Assembly (NCBI GenBank): GCA_021157415.1
Contig: JAGGWN010000035.1
Location: 1 to 58,163, forward strand
Direction: 5' to 3'
Source of the DNA: Bacteroidales bacterium
GTDB taxonomy: Bacteria > Bacteroidota > Bacteroidia > Bacteroidales > VadinHA17
DNA length: 58,163 nucleotides
In this document: positions 18,801-29,040 of the stretch, piece after piece
Numbering within the stretch: the first letter of the stretch is position 1
Layout of the letters: each line of letters opens with the position of its first letter
The notes under the pieces: generated by a model
What the model was told of the DNA's origin: nothing
Seen by the model: the letters and a program-made list of their open reading frames with translations, nothing else
The model's database searches: none
Program-made: the position numbers and the translations under genes

Positions 18801-21800
18801 TCGGCCGGGACAACCGGCTCGACAGGTTGTGTCAGGGGATCATCTCCGAAGATATTTCTTTGCATGAAATAGTGCAAAAACAGGTCGGGGGAAGGATTTA
18901 CTGCCAGTGTTACAGGCAGGAGATTGCGGGTTACCGTAGTCCCGGTAAACGGATCCACGTAAGAAAAAGAACCCCCGAAAGAATAACTCTGCGGAACTTC
19001 CGGGGCTGCGTCCTTTTCCGGGATGAACAATATTGTGACACTTCCTTTTTCTTCCGCCCCCAAGGTGCCGTGGCCGTCAATACCCGTGAGGATATCCATG
19101 GCTTTGGTTTCAATCTGGAAAAGGTCATTACAGAGCTCTCCTTGTTCATTCCGTACCTCCAGGTTCAGTTTGATCCCTTCCATACCGGTGGTGGTGTTTC
19201 CGTTGAATATGGTCAGGGTTCCTTCAAAAGCCTCCCTTGTCATTACCAGCTTTTGCGAGATTTTGATCGTAACGGAAGCACATACGGCGGTCCGTTTTCC
19301 TTCCAGAAATTCCTTATAGTCGTGTTGTGCCTGTAGAAACATATCTTTGACATTTTTATATCCTCTTTTCAGGGAATAATGATATGCGCTGTCGTTCAAC
19401 TGAACACAGGAATCCAGAACTGTTTTATCCAAGATTCCGGGAAATTCTTCATTGGGAGACAGAATGCCCTGTGACCAGGCATCCATGGTACGGTTCCACC
19501 GAAGGACGAAATAATCAATCTCCTGCGGTATGATATCCATCCCCTGCATATCCTGTTTGACACGCATGACCGTTTCAGGATCAAAATGAAGTTTATTGGT
19601 AACAACCGAATCAATTGCCCGGGAAAAATCCATAAAACTTTCTTTGTTCTTCCAATCGAGGCCCCCCATAACCTGAGAGATATATGTTTCCCGGGTTGTA
19701 AAATGTGTCAGCGCCCAGGCCATATCCAGATAAATTTGTTCCAGGATAGGAGAGACAGCTCCTTTGGTGTATGTTTTACGGGCACTATGAACCCCTTTGC
19801 CTCCGGCGCCAAACATTCCGGGAGGTCCTCCCGGAGGGGATCCTCCATTGCCAAAATAGCATGTTAATATAGCGGAACCAATACCTATGGCACATCCTAT
19901 TGGTGGCGGAGCAAAACAGCCTGCCATATCCACCCAGTCTATACCATCCGTGGCTCCCAAAGCACAGGACAGAGGACCGAAACCTGGAACACAGCCTGCC
20001 GTAGCACCGGCCAACGGGATCAGACAGGGATCACAACCGGTAATATGCTCTCCGGTAGCCGGCGGAATATCCCAGCCTACAGGGACTGCCCCGCCGGGTC
20101 CGCCAGGGCCTCCCGCAGCTATGGGTCCGCCAAATCCTGCAGGACTGCCGGTACATACACGACCTTCATACTCAAAATATACGTGAATGATATGAATCTG
20201 TCTGTCTTGTCCGCATTCAAAAGTATACAAAGCACCTCCTGTGTCTGCACATCTTCCCCCTGATTTTGCTCCGTCACCGGAGTTTTTTTTGTCATCGGTC
20301 GCCTGTACGTCAGTCGATTTACCTGTATCTTTCCGTTTCAGAACCACCGGGATTTGGATGGACTGTTGCGCCAGGAGACTCTGCTTCGGGAAATTGAAAA
20401 CCCATTCATACGCAGGATCGTCTTTTGGGAAAAATACTTCCACATCATCGGCTGTGATCAACCCTTTATTGGTCAGGGTAACCATGAATGAAAAAGTTTC
20501 ATCTGCCATTAACCGTGGCATGACTTTGGGCATTTCCATAACCAGTACAGGTACGGGAACATTTGTCTCGAAATCCATAACCAGATCAATATCGTATTTA
20601 TCTTCAATTTCCGTAGGGACCACTTCCCAGGTGTAGGTTATGGCCTGGAAACTTAAAAAGACGGTTTCCGTTTTCACCCTGCCCGGATCGATCATAACGA
20701 TCTTTTGTGTACCTTCGTGTTTCTCAGCATCAACGGTAATAGCACAAGGGCCTTCCGGCAAACTGTCTATGGTTAAGATACCCGACGCATCGGTAAACCC
20801 TTCCGCCAGGGTCTGCCCGCTGAACGGATGACGTACCACAACATGGGCGTTGCCCAGATGAGGGGCTTCTGCTGTAAAGTAAGTGTACTCATCCACGACA
20901 TCCACCTTCAGGCTTCCTTTGTCTTCGGAAACTACCTCTATCTGAAAAGGAATGGCAAGATCATCTCCGTTGGCAACATGTATGGCAAAATTCCCGGAAA
21001 CGGGAGTGTTCAGAGGTAATTCACCGGAAGTAAGCATGAGCGACAGCACCATCGTATCCCCGGCAGGGAGTGTGGCGAAGGTATCGGCGCTGACCAATGA
21101 CATCCACGGAACATCCGGCAGATCAATATTTAGACTGCCTGTCTCTCCCGCTCCGTTATTAATGATCTGAAGATCATATATCCGGGCCTTTCCTTTCGTT
21201 ACCGTAGCATTGACAGAGGAAGGGCTACTCTCCAGATGACTGTCAAGAGCCTGACAATAATAATACACGGTAAACTCACAAGAAATCCCTTCGGAAGAAA
21301 CAACCTGCATAGGAAATTCCAGGTAACGGGCTCCTTCGGTTAGCTCCTCTCCACGGACGGTATAGCCGATCCCTGAGGTACCGTTTCCCTGGAGGATATC
21401 CAATGTATCGAAAACCAGTTCACACCCATCAGGCAAAGAAGCGGGCTGAAGAGTGACATTGTGAAGCGGCACGAAGCTTCTGTTTTTTATCACAATGGTA
21501 CCTTCAACAGGAACATCTCTTTTCAGATTCCATATAAAATATTCATCGGAAGCCCTTTCCATGCCCAGTATATCAAAAGAATCCTGGGCTTCGCCTGATA
21601 ACTCCCCAGGATAACAGGCCCCGACAATATAATGACCCGACTCATAATCGTAGGGATGAAAAGCGGTGGTGAAGTGACCTTCATTATCGGTGGTAACAGA
21701 CCACACTCTCCTTATACCATTGTTGATAACATATATATCCAACATAGCACCGGCAGCATGATCTCCATTGCGCATCGTGGCCGATCCATATATTGCAACA

Positions 21801-24800
21801 GGGGCCGGTTTGGAGAAACTTTCTTCCTCTGCCATGGCCGTTCCTGTGTATCCGGGTAGTATAGTCAGCGGCACAGCGGAGGATATGTTGTTTTTATAAA
21901 CCAGTTCAGATATTTTCAGGCCGGGATTTACTTTTGTCAGCAGATAATATTGTCCCGGTATAGCCGGGGCAGTGGTTACTTCCATCAAATGGGAGGATCC
22001 ACCGACAGAGACGGGTTCTGAAAAGGTAGCAGTGTAAAACAACGTATCCTTGTCATCAAGACGATCATCTTTCGAGAGATAAAAACCAATTTCCACACCC
22101 GTAGGTGCGGTACCATACCCGTTGTTTAGGATTTCCGCCTGTATTTCCAGCGGGTTTTTGGTTATTACCGTATCCGTTGACAAGTGCAGGCCGGATATTT
22201 CCAAATCGGGACGGTTGATATCCGTAACATAAACCCAACCGGTGCCAGGAGTGAACCCGGGCGCAGAGGCTCGTAATGTTACCATCTGGCTTCCGTCATC
22301 CCTATGATCATCTTCGGTAACAATAGCTACCTGAACGGAAGCTTTCCCAGCGGGTATAACAACCGTGGCCGGCAGTATGAGTTCACCGGTATCTCCGCTG
22401 AAAAGAGTGACGGTCAGCGCTGAATCTGTCGAAGTGTTGCGAAAGACACTCATAAACCCTGCATTATCATGCCCTTCTGCCAGGGATGCCGGGTTTACCG
22501 TAATGGAAAGAGAAGGACCGTCGTTATCAAGAACGGTGACGGATGATGCAACCATACCTCCGTTATTTTTTGTGGTCATACATCCGCAGGATGACAGATA
22601 GATGGCTCCGGAGAGTGTCACACTGCGGTATCCGTCCACCAGATTATTATCAATGACTCCGATATTAAATTGTTTTTGCTTCTCACCTTCTTTTAAAACG
22701 ACGTAGGATGGAAAATATAGGGCATTGGGTGTGTCGGCGCTGAGGTTGATGCGAATGGGGCAGGTGCTCTCCCCTTCGCGATGGATAATGCCCCATGTGG
22801 CATATGGCCCCGCCTCTTCGGAAATGCTGTCTGCAAGTATCTCCATCCCGATGGGCGGAATATCATTATCCAGAATGAAAACGGAGGACTTACCGGCATC
22901 TATTTTTCCCGAACGTGCAGTTAGCGTTGCTTCGTTGTTCAACTCGGGAGTGACATCATCCGTTACGATGAGAGGTATCTGCACAGAATAATGGTTTGCA
23001 GGTAAGATAACGGAAGAGGGGAATGTCCATTGGGCCGGTTTATCCGTAGAGAGATAAACAGGGATGGTGTCGGGTAAGGCCAGGTTAAGCGTCAGGGTAA
23101 GGAGAAGGGTGTCTCCTTCTGTGGCGGTGTCTGAATCAAAAGTTGCTGTCAGGGCCGGAATTTCGTCATCGGTAATATCCAGTGCTGTCAGGAAGGTGTT
23201 GAAGCCCATTGCCGAAGCTGCAATGGTGATGTGTCGTTTTCCGTTTAACAACGCATTATCAATAGGGGAGAAATAAAACAGGGCGGAAGAAATATGGGGA
23301 GGAATGGTGACAGCGACCGGCAAATCAATGATTCCGGGGAGCGAAGCACGCAGGTTTACGGTCAGCTCGTCTCCTGTGTTGCCGCTGCGGTAAACATAAC
23401 CGCGTATCTGACCGGAGTAGTCTTCGCTGACTGCAGTGCTTTGCAGCCAGACAGATAATTTGCTCAGAACCGTAATCCGGCTCTCGGAAACCCCCTGGTT
23501 GTTGGTTTCTCCACCCGGCATTTCTATGAGACTGTCCGATGGGAACAACGTAACCTGTAATTCCGTCTCTCCTGCAAAAGAGAGCATTGTGGGAAGTACA
23601 AAGGTCCGGCTACGGGCAATAACACCACCTTTTTCCAGAGTTTCTGAATAAAGGGATGTTACGCCCAAATCTGTACGAATTCCCGAAAGAGAGAGCAGGG
23701 AAACTTTCTCTGTCCATCCTCCGGCGGCATCGGCAGATCCTCCGTTTTCAACGTACCAGGAAACGGTCAGGGTATCTCCCGGTTCAACATCCGCTTTGTC
23801 CGCCGTAATGCGACTCACCGAAATATCAGGCAAAGGTTTTGCCTGAACTGTTAACACCAACGGCGAGGGAAGCAGGTTGTTTGTTTCGTCCTTTTCACGG
23901 ACATTGTTTCTAAAATCTGACCGGATAAAAAGATAATAGGTTCCCGCATATTCTTTTGGAAGCAACAAGGTAATATTTTTGACCATATCGCTGTCCGGCA
24001 ACAGGGTCTGCGTGTTGATAACCTGATCTGTCAACAGGTCGTCGGAAGAAAGGACCGCATCGGAAGACAGATAAAGGGCATCCTTCCAGTCATTACCGGC
24101 CGTAGCCCCTGCTCCGTTGTTGCGCACCGTGTAGGCGACGGCAAAAGGGGTGGCAGAGACTACCGTATCGGGAGCATGTGCCTCCATCACCACCAAATCA
24201 GGCAACTCTCTGACGGAAAAAGTATTCATCGTACTCGTGTCTTCTGTACATTGATTAACCGAAGTAACAAACCAATGATAAGTGCTACCGTAGGCCAGGT
24301 TGCTCACTACGGAATGGGTACCGTAAATATTATCCCGGTAGGGGCCCGAAGGATATGGATCCCCCTCCTGCCACAGAAAAAGACGATAGAATACAGCATT
24401 GTCTGCCGGTTGCCAGTATAAATCCACAGCATCATCTTGATTGGCAGAATCATCTCCGGGGATCAGTCCTGTTGGTTTTCCTACCGTTCCGCAATAAGCA
24501 TTCAGTAGTCCTGGATGATAGTAGTCGGTAACACTGTCAGCCACGAATGTGGCTTTCTCCGTAATGTCATAGATTTTTTTATTGAAAACATCATAATAAC
24601 GAAAGGTGAGATGCTCTTCCCTGACAGAGTTGCTGAAAATACGCACCTTGAAAACCATCGTATTGGTGGGAGGAAAAAGTACCGAAGCTGTTTGAGCACC
24701 CCGTATCTGACCATCTGCGTAGGCGATCAGGGTACCGTCTTCCAGGTAATCACTGTCGAGTGCCACCCGGTACACATATTCCGCACTATACTCAAAGGAT

Positions 24801-24976
24801 TTGGATAACTGACCGTCGGAGGGAATAGCCGGGAGGCTGAATTGTCCGAAAAGGGTTACGGGAAGCATCAACCATAAGAGTAAAATAAAAGGGGAAACAG
24901 TCCATTGTAAAAAGAATCCGGTTTTCATTGGAGGATTCACAAAATGCATTGCCGGGACATATTGGTGTCTTTTCAT
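15878..24976 (-). CDS. Giant secreted multidomain protein (CARDB/Calx-beta/PKD) with T9SS sorting domain
   Basis: A 3032-aa protein. The signal peptide is best read from the inner Met at 24928. In order: N-terminal beta and fibronectin-like region (about 45-250), two CARDB-like domains (258-500), four Calx-beta-like repeats (about 505-915), a third CARDB (920-1030), a carboxypeptidase regulatory-like domain (1045-1130), further beta domains with a second regulatory-like module (about 1348-1430), a Gly/Pro/Cys-rich stretch (about 1565-1725), a helical segment (about 1727-1895), more beta domains, Big-type domains (about 2300-2750), a PKD-like domain (about 2850-2935) and a type A T9SS C-terminal domain (YPNPTHDHLTVEV to KTLIRKIIIQ). 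It is probably on the cell surface or released, as an adhesin or scaffold. No catalytic domain was recognised. It ends the three-gene operon, 19 bp after its neighbour. Confidence 0.85.
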   Translation of the reverse strand: MKRHQYVPAMHFVNPPMKTGFFLQWTVSPFILLLWLMLPVTLFGQFSLPAIPSDGQLSKSFEYSAEYVYRVALDSDYLEDGTLIAYADGQIRGAQTASVLFPPTNTMVFKVRIFSNSVREEHLTFRYYDVFNKKIYDITEKATFVADSVTDYYHPGLLNAYCGTVGKPTGLIPGDDSANQDDAVDLYWQPADNAVFYRLFLWQEGDPYPSGPYRDNIYGTHSVVSNLAYGSTYHWFVTSVNQCTEDTSTMNTFSVRELPDLVVMEAHAPDTVVSATPFAVAYTVRNNGAGATAGNDWKDALYLSSDAVLSSDDLLTDQVINTQTLLPDSDMVKNITLLLPKEYAGTYYLFIRSDFRNNVREKDETNNLLPSPLVLTVQAKPLPDISVSRITADKADVEPGDTLTVSWYVENGGSADAAGGWTEKVSLLSLSGIRTDLGVTSLYSETLEKGGVIARSRTFVLPTMLSFAGETELQVTLFPSDSLIEMPGGETNNQGVSESRITVLSKLSVWLQSTAVSEDYSGQIRGYVYRSGNTGDELTVNLRASLPGIIDLPVAVTIPPHISSALFYFSPIDNALLNGKRHITIAASAMGFNTFLTALDITDDEIPALTATFDSDTATEGDTLLLTLTLNLALPDTIPVYLSTDKPAQWTFPSSVILPANHYSVQIPLIVTDDVTPELNNEATLTARSGKIDAGKSSVFILDNDIPPIGMEILADSISEEAGPYATWGIIHREGESTCPIRINLSADTPNALYFPSYVVLKEGEKQKQFNIGVIDNNLVDGYRSVTLSGAIYLSSCGCMTTKNNGGMVASSVTVLDNDGPSLSITVNPASLAEGHDNAGFMSVFRNTSTDSALTVTLFSGDTGELILPATVVIPAGKASVQVAIVTEDDHRDDGSQMVTLRASAPGFTPGTGWVYVTDINRPDLEISGLHLSTDTVITKNPLEIQAEILNNGYGTAPTGVEIGFYLSKDDRLDDKDTLFYTATFSEPVSVGGSSHLMEVTTAPAIPGQYYLLTKVNPGLKISELVYKNNISSAVPLTILPGYTGTAMAEEESFSKPAPVAIYGSATMRNGDHAAGAMLDIYVINNGIRRVWSVTTDNEGHFTTAFHPYDYESGHYIVGACYPGELSGEAQDSFDILGMERASDEYFIWNLKRDVPVEGTIVIKNRSFVPLHNVTLQPASLPDGCELVFDTLDILQGNGTSGIGYTVRGEELTEGARYLEFPMQVVSSEGISCEFTVYYYCQALDSHLESSPSSVNATVTKGKARIYDLQIINNGAGETGSLNIDLPDVPWMSLVSADTFATLPAGDTMVLSLMLTSGELPLNTPVSGNFAIHVANGDDLAIPFQIEVVSEDKGSLKVDVVDEYTYFTAEAPHLGNAHVVVRHPFSGQTLAEGFTDASGILTIDSLPEGPCAITVDAEKHEGTQKIVMIDPGRVKTETVFLSFQAITYTWEVVPTEIEDKYDIDLVMDFETNVPVPVLVMEMPKVMPRLMADETFSFMVTLTNKGLITADDVEVFFPKDDPAYEWVFNFPKQSLLAQQSIQIPVVLKRKDTGKSTDVQATDDKKNSGDGAKSGGRCADTGGALYTFECGQDRQIHIIHVYFEYEGRVCTGSPAGFGGPIAAGGPGGPGGAVPVGWDIPPATGEHITGCDPCLIPLAGATAGCVPGFGPLSCALGATDGIDWVDMAGCFAPPPIGCAIGIGSAILTCYFGNGGSPPGGPPGMFGAGGKGVHSARKTYTKGAVSPILEQIYLDMAWALTHFTTRETYISQVMGGLDWKNKESFMDFSRAIDSVVTNKLHFDPETVMRVKQDMQGMDIIPQEIDYFVLRWNRTMDAWSQGILSPNEEFPGILDKTVLDSCVQLNDSAYHYSLKRGYKNVKDMFLQAQHDYKEFLEGKRTAVCASVTIKISQKLVMTREAFEGTLTIFNGNTTTGMEGIKLNLEVRNEQGELCNDLFQIETKAMDILTGIDGHGTLGAEEKGSVTILFIPEKDAAPEVPQSYSFGGSFSYVDPFTGTTVTRNLLPVTLAVNPSPDLFLHYFMQRNIFGDDPLTQPVEPVVPAELAVMVVNNGYGTAKKVQIESAQPEIVDNEKGLAVHFELTGSNLNGQPRQLGLTNIDFGNIPPKTATTGQWWFTSDLMGHFVHYETQLSHLDSRGNPDLSMVSGARLHELIRSIRVYGGSDDGMQDFLVNEIQDIHECPDAIYLSQGDVTLDVSGADAGVFEGGIQAPDFTDTLKVVASKLGWNYIELDDPGRGNYGIVSITRNDGQVIPVENGWLTHVTLPDGRDPVYEHKFHFTDFFADPGTQEYTVAWKQKPSRVLSVLRMEGPARNVVSEPVTSVTITFSTPVDPATFDWHDLMLRRQGGENLLDTAMAITSIDSVTYSVDISPFTGGDGYYVFTVQTAEITDDKGFAGEVGKQLSWSQFVNAPLVEEFIGIPESGSSAPFDYLLVRFNLPIDVYTMKVARFILSKDGKPVQGDLTITLMDNEARLFRISGLKTMMTQDGQYTLTVDLPNIATVEGKKGIMQQTTGWNIDTTPPDIVSFTRLFEGGLDAQHTTAINILFSEPVRGLDLSALELWKDGTRQPLSQLHIDALKGNAWFLSGFRMLTYYPGNYTLKVDLSHVSDSALLNGMEIREYRWTVDRNLPRQVADLRITPDLGCSDTDGITSETNLSVSMEITDTSVQKIEIYRNIPGSLILLADTMIPGSGTYSFPVSIPAAGTNTIEVHALNRYDNFSTTQTSIYIDQTAMHASWVGIPATPGILHPDTILLVLSDKIMENPTDKSLFSLTNNGVPVDISRLSIQKMADTLYSITGFDTAGVRPGEYIISVDLTKIHKYISGLQGSHIASASWKIQNVNKAPVADAGKDFTAIRGNSYYLDGSSSFDPDNDELLFEWFAPEGIVLDDRYNMTPSFTVPEDMDTTLITFLLLVSDGELTSIARINVFLTNASDINNPNADPRVMIYPNPTHDHLTVEVFRTTVRYVRILDMTGKTIMVRNWTGENKESFNLSFFHPGLYFVKLETEDKTLIRKIIIQ

Positions 24977-24995
24977 TACTGAGGATTTTCTTATG

Positions 24996-27900
24996 TTAGT
25001 TAGAGGTTTTCACTACTTTACGTATGATCAGGGCGTTACTGGTTTTCACGGCCACCGTGTAAATGCCCGGAGGGAGCTTATCTACCGGGATGACAATCGT
25101 TCCTGTATGAGGTTGTTGCAGGAAAACTTCTTTGCCTGTCAGATTATATAAAGTTACCTGTTCTATGATTGCGGATGAAGAGAGGGTTAAATATCCGGAT
25201 ACGGGATTAGGATAAAGGTATAAGTTACTGACATCCTCTTGTCCCGCGATGCCGGTGGCCGTCTCTGTAGTCAATGCCATGGGCAACATCGGTTTTCCTA
25301 AGATCTCATCAGCCCGGAAAGGCACTGTCAGGCAGGTTTCGTATTCTTTTTTTTCCGGATAAGAAATTATGCGAAATGAAATATTCTCTTCGTTCCGGTT
25401 TGAGAAACAGGTCAAAATATATACGTACCGGTCCAGGGCAGGGACATATTCTGCTTCGGATATCCCTCTGCATTCCTCTCCTCTGTATGCAAGAAGCAAC
25501 TCTCCTGCATGAGTAAGGGATTGGCCTTTCCGGGATATTTCCTCTGCAATTATCGTGGAGGAAAACTCATAGCTCCGGGGAGAAAGATTGTAAGAAGCAA
25601 GCAACTCTCTGCGTGAATAGATTGTTCTCTTTCCGCTTTTTTGATGAGGTGCAGAAGCCCTGTACAGAAGGTTCCCGGCAGATGTCACATACAGATTATA
25701 ACCATGCAGGATTCTGAGAGAGTCAATTTCTCCTGCCCAGCCCGAAGAGGGATAATAAACGGCCGAGCCCGTTTCTCCCTTGATCAGGACCTCTCCGGGA
25801 GGAATGGATGCCGGCTCCAGGGCTGCGTTGATGTCTTCATCGTTTCTAAGCAGATAAGCAATTTGGTTCCATCCCGGAGTCACGGAAACGGAATTGAGCG
25901 ATGGATTGATCTCCTTTCCCAAAACCGTGAATATTTCAGGGGTCTGTTTTCTGAACCTGATCATACCATACTCCGGAAAATTCTGAAGGTTTCCAAACCA
26001 TCCGGTTTGTTCATACCAAACAGACGAGTATTCGGCCGATTTTATATAGTCCATATCGGAAAAGGAGAGTGCGCTGAACAGATTGCTGATATTCATATCC
26101 GGTGGTCTGACATTCAGAGAGAGCCAATTCCATCCTTTCAGTAGGGGTCGTTGGGCGGTTCTAAGGGGATTAGACACTTCCACCCGCCACATCCGTGTTG
26201 TAAAACCATCTTCGGCAGTTACGGTATAATAAACCGGCAGAGAGAAATCATGCAAAGTGCCTGCGGCCGGTTGTATGGTCGCAGAGCGGGACAAAACAAA
26301 GTCAGGACCCAGGGAACGAATGTCATATGCGTAAGGCAGGTAAAGAGTGATAACAGAACCGATAGTATCAATACAGAAAGAATCAAGAGGGCTTAACATC
26401 ACACTGTCAATGAGATTCTCATGGCTGAGTGAATCCATATTGATTATGGTAACAAGTACTTGGTCAGGCTCAGAGTATTGGGTGCCGTCATACACCACCA
26501 GTGAAAAAACGAGGATGGAATCACGGTGTACCAAAGGCGCTGTGAACACTGGCTTTGGTATTGTGTCGGAAGAAAGGATTATTCCGGCCGGAGCTATCCA
26601 CCGCCATGATACCGGTTTGTTTTCAGGGTCATAGGACAGAGAGCCGTCTAAAGCTGCTTGGGTATTTTCCTGAATCGAAAAATCACCACCGGCAAAAGCA
26701 ACGGGTTTCTTATCAATCTGTATGCTTGTAATGGTCACGGTGTCGGAAGAAGAAGATACTGAACCGTCATTCACAACCAGGGTAAAACGGTAAGGCGTAT
26801 TTTCCGTGACCTGCGGCAGGATAAAAGAGGGTTTTGTTCCTGTATTGTTGAACAGAACAATACCGTCGAGGGAAGACCACTGGTAAGACAAAGCGTCGTC
26901 GTCGGGATCCCAGGAAGCGGATCCGTCCAGAGAGACGGAGCTGCCTTCGGCATAGCTCATATCCGTGCCTGCGTCCGAGACAGGAGCATGGTTAACCTGC
27001 AGCACAGTGATCGTCACCTGGTCGGGGTCGGAGATTTCCGTACCATCACTTACGACCAGCGTAACCGTAAAAACAGTGTTCTCATTGACCAGGGGTGCAG
27101 TAAAACGGGGTCGGGAAGAAGTGGTGTCATCCAGGGGGATCCCATCGGGTGCCTGCCAGGCCCAGGTGAGCGAATCACCATCATAATCGAAAGAAGCACT
27201 TCCGTCCAAATAACCGGACGTACCTTCCGTGAGGCTGAGATTATCGCCGGCATTGGCAACAGGCCGGTAACTTACCTGGTCAACACGATGAACAGATCCG
27301 TTTACGAAGGAAGAAAAAAGAGTGCGTTCATTGGCCGAAAAAGCATTGAAAGTTACGGGACTAACGGCACCCAGAGGGAAGTCGTTCTTTATACGGAAAA
27401 CCAGGAAACCCAGAAGGCCTGACTCAATTCCCCTTGAAGAAGCTCCGGAAACATGAATCGTGGATCCCAGCAACGAGGACTGTGTGATCACTCCGCTACC
27501 ATTGCCGGGTGGATCCATGCGAATGAAATCAAGATCGGCGTTGTCAAAGGCAACGGTAAAATCATATCCGTAAACCGCCTTGCCTGATGGCAGAGTAGAG
27601 GTAAGCACCGGCACCCGGGTTTCCTGATCTGCCACCCCGTCAGCATTTGCAATAGTAACTTTATTATCGAGGAGGGTAATGGTATTGCCGGTACCTGTAG
27701 CTCCGTGAACATCGGTGACCGTTACGGTTATGTTGCCTCCGGACAGGGCCGTCAAAGTCCCCAGTGCATCAATGGTTGCCAGGGATTCATCAGAAATATG
27801 ATACGTGTAAGGAGGGGTTCCGTTGCTAACGATTATTTGCCGGCTATCGCCCCACATCAGGGTAGCGGAGCCGGGTAACAACACCAGGTCAGGCAGGGCT

Positions 27901-28991
27901 TTGACCGTAACATAGTAAGTCGTCAGGCCTGGCAGGCCTGATAAGGTCTCATTAAAATGCATCTCCCCGAAACGGATCACCCGATTGCCACTTTTGCCGG
28001 CACGGAAGGCAGGATAGCACAGGATCCCGTTGCCGCTGATACCCTGTGATGAGGCAAAGGAGAGTATCATCTTCCCGCTACTGACATTGTTTTCGATCAG
28101 GATATTGAAATCCCCCGGCAGGATATCTTCTTCCAGACCTGATAACCCGCTGTCGAAGGACAGCTCGATATGACCTGAGTAAACAACAGTTCCCGGAGCG
28201 ATGTTAAGCTTTATCGGTAGGAAAAAGGTGTCGGCAGGCCAGACTGTGGATGTCTCCAGGTCTGTACTTATTGCCCTAACATCAAAAACGCCGGAAGTAA
28301 TCGATATTTCCCCCCTGGCGTCGGTAACCCTGATGCGTGTTTTGCCGGCCCCTGTAGCCCGCACCCTGTTTCCGGACGTGATAACGGCGACGGAAGGGTC
28401 TTCCACCGAATATTGATAAGGAGCTGTTCCACCGTTAACGCCCATTTCCGTTTCATCACCGATATACATTTGTTGCTGATCCGGAAAAATATCGGGATAA
28501 GACCGGGCGGAAGCATGTATGACAGTATTTTTAAACAGGGCTTCGGGATTTCGTTCATTCAGATAGCTCTCCGCAATATGAAAGCTGATGGAGGCATCCC
28601 CCGGGCGCCGGGACACAAACTGAAGATATACCATATCACCGCTTCCTGTCAGCGGCAATGAACCCGCCCCGGCCAGAATGAGTACCCCCTCATGTGTACT
28701 GTTCAGGGAAGGTGCTCCCCACGACGAAAGAACACTTCCTGTACCTGCCAGACCGGTAAATTCAAAATAAACGGGAGAATAAGTAAGATAAAAATGATAA
28801 GAAACAACAGACCTCCCGGTAAAGACGGAATCTGCCTGTATGGTTACCGTGAATGTGTCTTTTTCAGTGACCGTGGCTCCCGAAAGACTGAATCCAGGAG
28901 CACCGCTCTGTGCCATGCACGGAAAACCCCATGCTGTCAGCAGGAGAACGCCGGTAATCAGGATCATATGAAATAATTTATTCATCAACAC
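24996..28991 (-). CDS. Secreted scaffold-like protein with three cohesin-like and three PKD/REJ-like domains, T9SS-sorted
   Basis: A 1331-aa protein with signal peptide (about 1-28). Three cohesin-like beta domains (about 32-160, 240-360, 445-575) alternate with Big_2-type Ig domains (about 165-235 and 365-440). Three PKD/REJ-type repeats follow (about 578-860; each with the pattern PVADAG..., DGSASFDPDND and VSDG). Then an unassigned beta region (about 870-1240) and a T9SS sorting domain (LYLYPNPVSGYLTLSS to the end). Cohesins bind dockerins, and the gene upstream encodes a dockerin-like module, so the two products may dock to each other. The cohesin calls are from fold-level patterns by eye. 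It lies 49 bp after the upstream gene and 19 bp before the giant gene. Confidence 0.82.
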   Translation of the reverse strand: MLMNKLFHMILITGVLLLTAWGFPCMAQSGAPGFSLSGATVTEKDTFTVTIQADSVFTGRSVVSYHFYLTYSPVYFEFTGLAGTGSVLSSWGAPSLNSTHEGVLILAGAGSLPLTGSGDMVYLQFVSRRPGDASISFHIAESYLNERNPEALFKNTVIHASARSYPDIFPDQQQMYIGDETEMGVNGGTAPYQYSVEDPSVAVITSGNRVRATGAGKTRIRVTDARGEISITSGVFDVRAISTDLETSTVWPADTFFLPIKLNIAPGTVVYSGHIELSFDSGLSGLEEDILPGDFNILIENNVSSGKMILSFASSQGISGNGILCYPAFRAGKSGNRVIRFGEMHFNETLSGLPGLTTYYVTVKALPDLVLLPGSATLMWGDSRQIIVSNGTPPYTYHISDESLATIDALGTLTALSGGNITVTVTDVHGATGTGNTITLLDNKVTIANADGVADQETRVPVLTSTLPSGKAVYGYDFTVAFDNADLDFIRMDPPGNGSGVITQSSLLGSTIHVSGASSRGIESGLLGFLVFRIKNDFPLGAVSPVTFNAFSANERTLFSSFVNGSVHRVDQVSYRPVANAGDNLSLTEGTSGYLDGSASFDYDGDSLTWAWQAPDGIPLDDTTSSRPRFTAPLVNENTVFTVTLVVSDGTEISDPDQVTITVLQVNHAPVSDAGTDMSYAEGSSVSLDGSASWDPDDDALSYQWSSLDGIVLFNNTGTKPSFILPQVTENTPYRFTLVVNDGSVSSSSDTVTITSIQIDKKPVAFAGGDFSIQENTQAALDGSLSYDPENKPVSWRWIAPAGIILSSDTIPKPVFTAPLVHRDSILVFSLVVYDGTQYSEPDQVLVTIINMDSLSHENLIDSVMLSPLDSFCIDTIGSVITLYLPYAYDIRSLGPDFVLSRSATIQPAAGTLHDFSLPVYYTVTAEDGFTTRMWRVEVSNPLRTAQRPLLKGWNWLSLNVRPPDMNISNLFSALSFSDMDYIKSAEYSSVWYEQTGWFGNLQNFPEYGMIRFRKQTPEIFTVLGKEINPSLNSVSVTPGWNQIAYLLRNDEDINAALEPASIPPGEVLIKGETGSAVYYPSSGWAGEIDSLRILHGYNLYVTSAGNLLYRASAPHQKSGKRTIYSRRELLASYNLSPRSYEFSSTIIAEEISRKGQSLTHAGELLLAYRGEECRGISEAEYVPALDRYVYILTCFSNRNEENISFRIISYPEKKEYETCLTVPFRADEILGKPMLPMALTTETATGIAGQEDVSNLYLYPNPVSGYLTLSSSAIIEQVTLYNLTGKEVFLQQPHTGTIVIPVDKLPPGIYTVAVKTSNALIIRKVVKTSN

Positions 28992-29040
28992 AGGATTTTA
29001 TAGAGGCTCCCTTGCAGAATATGGGTCCTCCGGGTTAACT

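Noticed and set aside
18479-19336. Plus-strand open frame of 285 codons inside the giant gene
   Set aside because: It is antisense to well-supported beta domains, has no start context or family signal, and its composition follows the opposite frame.
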